NCBI GenBank assembly: GCA_012728465.1
Contig: JAAYFB010000164.1
Location: 1 to 6,224 of the forward strand
Direction: 5' to 3'
Length of the DNA stretch: 6,224 bases
Source: Proteiniphilum sp.
GTDB lineage: Bacteria; Bacteroidota; Bacteroidia; Bacteroidales; Dysgonomonadaceae
The translations under genes and the position numbers were made by a program. Shown in pieces: positions 4,736-6,224 of the stretch; position 1 is the first letter of the stretch; the number at the start of each line of letters is the position of its first letter. The notes under the pieces were generated by a model that was not told the origin of the DNA, made no database searches, and worked only from the letters and a program-made list of their open reading frames with translations.

Positions 4736-5962
4736 ATGTTTAACATTCAATTTCCGAAGCATCAACAACAAACAATAGCAGTAAAACTTAAACCCTCATC
4801 CGAAAGGATGTTGCTACAATCGGCTCACCCTTGGATATATTCTGATAGCATAGACAGCATTAATCGTGAAGGACAAACGGGAGACATTGCAATACTATTT
4901 CGACAAAAAACAAATAAAATAATGGGCGTAGGTCTATATGACCCTGAAACGCCTATAAAAATAAAGATGCTTCACTATTATAGTGGTGCCAAAATAGACA
5001 AACCTTTTTTGGAAAAACTGATACAAAATGCTTTTGCATTGCGTAAACCACTACTCAAAACACAAACCAACAGCTACAGGCTTATTTTTGGAGAAAATGA
5101 TGGATTCCCTAACCTCATCGTAGATGTATATGCACAAGTGGCAGTGATACAATTACATTCAAAGATATGGATTCCGTATCTTGAAACTATATCAGAACTA
5201 ATTATCGAAATAACAAAGTGCTCTACACTAGTATTGCGACTAAACAGATATATGCTTACAATGAACAATGTTCCCTTTCATGATGGACAAGTATTGTATG
5301 GAACATTAGATAATGAGGTAGTAATATTTAAAGAACACGGTATATTGTTTTCGGCAAATGTGATAAAGGGACACAAAACGGGATACTTCTTAGATCATCG
5401 CGAAAATAGACGCAGAGTGGGCGCTTTGTCTAAAGGAAAAACAATGCTTGATGTATTTGCATATGCTGGAGGATTTTCTGTTCACGCTCTTGCTGGAGGT
5501 GCTAAAGAAGTAACAAGTGTGGATATTAGCAAGCAAGCATTAGATCTTGCAAAGGAAAATGCAAAGCTAAATAAATTCTCAGGCAAGCATGTCACAATAG
5601 CGGGTGATGCCTTTGAGATATTAGACGAATTGAGAAAGAAGAGAAAACAGTTCGATATAGTTGTAATAGACCCTCCATCATTTGTAAACAACGAAGCAGG
5701 AATAGACATTGCACTAAAGAAGTATCGTCAATTAGCACGACTAGGAGCAGCACTAGTTGCACCAAAAGGCTATTTAGTGCTAGCATCATGTTCATCAAGA
5801 GTTTCTGCAGAACAATTCTTTAGTGAGGTGCAAAGAGAGGTTTATGCCTCACCACACAAATCTTTCAAGCTACTGGAACATACATTTCACGATATCGACC
5901 ACCCAGTAACATTTAAAGAGGGAGCCTATTTAAAATGTGGATACTACAAAAGAGAGAAATAG
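4736..5962 (+). CDS. rlmI: RlmI-type class I SAM-dependent 23S rRNA methyltransferase
   Basis: A 408-residue cytoplasmic enzyme with the three-part build of the RlmI family (E. coli RlmI, about 396 residues, makes m5C1962 in 23S rRNA). An N-terminal PUA RNA-binding domain (about 13-85) shows HPWIYSDSI (31-39). A central linking domain follows (about 86-205), containing YRLIFGENDGFPNLIVDVY (114-132). The C-terminal methyltransferase domain opens with GHKTGYFLDHRENR (212-225), then motif I LDVFAYAGGFSVHALAGGA (238-256), the SAM-ribose acidic strand VTSVD (Asp263), motif IV DPPSF (312-316) and motif VI SCSS with Cys352, the likely catalytic nucleophile. The family assignment is firm; the exact target base is taken from E. 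coli and not proven here. The ATG follows the inverted repeat by five bases and has no Shine-Dalgarno. The next ATG inside the frame (residue 25) would cut into the PUA domain. I see no separate promoter in the gap, so it may be cotranscribed with the phosphatase. Confidence 0.9.
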   Translation: MFNIQFPKHQQQTIAVKLKPSSERMLLQSAHPWIYSDSIDSINREGQTGDIAILFRQKTNKIMGVGLYDPETPIKIKMLHYYSGAKIDKPFLEKLIQNAFALRKPLLKTQTNSYRLIFGENDGFPNLIVDVYAQVAVIQLHSKIWIPYLETISELIIEITKCSTLVLRLNRYMLTMNNVPFHDGQVLYGTLDNEVVIFKEHGILFSANVIKGHKTGYFLDHRENRRRVGALSKGKTMLDVFAYAGGFSVHALAGGAKEVTSVDISKQALDLAKENAKLNKFSGKHVTIAGDAFEILDELRKKRKQFDIVVIDPPSFVNNEAGIDIALKKYRQLARLGAALVAPKGYLVLASCSSRVSAEQFFSEVQREVYASPHKSFKLLEHTFHDIDHPVTFKEGAYLKCGYYKREK

Positions 5963-5972
5963 ATACACTATT

Positions 5973-6224
5973 TCACTTCACATATTCATATGTATTATTG
6001 AAGCCTATCGAAGCATAATACGATTCAATATTCCCCTTTATTAGTATCTCCGTACCAATAATATCTCTATTGTCATTGATATTTAAGTTATCTCTTAAAT
6101 CTCCAGTTTTCAAGAATACAGGGAATGTGTTTTCACCATCCTGCTCATCTGGAGATGATGCCAACGCAATACATGTTTCTTTAATTTCTGCACTTGAGGA
6201 AACATCTGTAGCAAATGTCTTCAC
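5973..6224 (-). CDS. DUF6359-like OB-fold domain protein (C-terminal end only)
   Basis: The last 84 codons of a gene that enters from the right edge; the first visible codon, GTG, is interior and not a start. The translation runs VKTFATDVSSSAEIK, then CIALASSPDEQDGENTFPVFL, then GDLRDNLNINDNRDIIGTEILIKGNIESYY and ends NNTYEYVK. The order (aliphatic strand, ASSPDE turn, FPVxL, LRDxLN, then GxxIxIKGNIExYY and a final short strand) fits the DUF6359 domain found in secreted or surface Bacteroidota proteins, whose upstream GYIVG-type segment would lie outside the window. That domain resembles an OB-fold; its ligand is unknown. The stop TGA (5975-5973) faces the methyltransferase stop across only 10 bases. 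Confidence 0.7.
   Translation of the reverse strand: MKTFATDVSSSAEIKETCIALASSPDEQDGENTFPVFLKTGDLRDNLNINDNRDIIGTEILIKGNIESYYASIGFNNTYEYVK

Noticed and set aside
5482..5798. Two overlapping minus-strand frames of 68-75 codons inside the methyltransferase gene.
   Set aside because: They are antisense to conserved SAM-binding motifs and show no independent protein features.
1..6224. A defence system, CRISPR array, integrase or toxin-antitoxin pair.
   Set aside because: I looked for spaced repeats, recombinase or nuclease motifs and small overlapping gene pairs, and found none. The genes present are envelope, metabolic, repair and rRNA-modification functions.

Overview
The window looks like chromosomal DNA from a low-GC member of the Bacteroidota, most likely Bacteroidales or a close relative. 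Three things point there: TAnnTTTG-type -7 promoter boxes instead of TATAAT, start codons preceded by A/T-rich leaders without Shine-Dalgarno sequences, and families typical of the phylum (PepSY-like lipoproteins with charged residues after the lipid cysteine, a DUF6359-type domain). Genus cannot be set from this sequence alone.

Layout. The left half is read on the minus strand. The 5' end of a DNA alkylation repair (AlkD-like) gene runs off the left edge (1-92). Next come two tandem paralogous lipoproteins (214-1089 and 1401-2264). Each has its own intrinsic terminator (150-180 and 1332-1374) and its own upstream TACTTTTG box about 50 bases before the start codon. A D-2-hydroxyacid dehydrogenase follows (2391-3350). 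A 309-base divergent intergenic region (3351-3659) holds a strong isolated hairpin (3441-3481) and a good promoter for the rightward genes. These are an exported calcineurin-like metallophosphatase (3660-4661) and an RlmI-type 23S rRNA methyltransferase (4736-5962). The right edge carries the 3' end of a convergent minus-strand gene with a DUF6359-like OB-fold domain (5973-6224).

How the genes relate. No multi-gene pathway is evident. The lipoprotein pair is a cell-envelope, probably surface-displayed, duplicated module; its function is unknown. The dehydrogenase, phosphatase and rRNA methyltransferase look like independent housekeeping or accessory functions. The phosphatase and methyltransferase are co-directional, and the 74-base gap between them is almost filled by a large inverted repeat containing two copies of a TTAATCGATTA palindrome, the most unusual non-coding structure here. 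The gap between the two lipoprotein genes contains a 49-codon reading frame that may be a remnant of a serine-hydrolase (beta-lactamase-like) gene. I found no CRISPR array, tRNA, rRNA, intact mobile element or recognisable defence system. I see no convincing evidence of a new multi-gene system; the best leads are the two inverted-repeat elements and the lipoprotein duplication.
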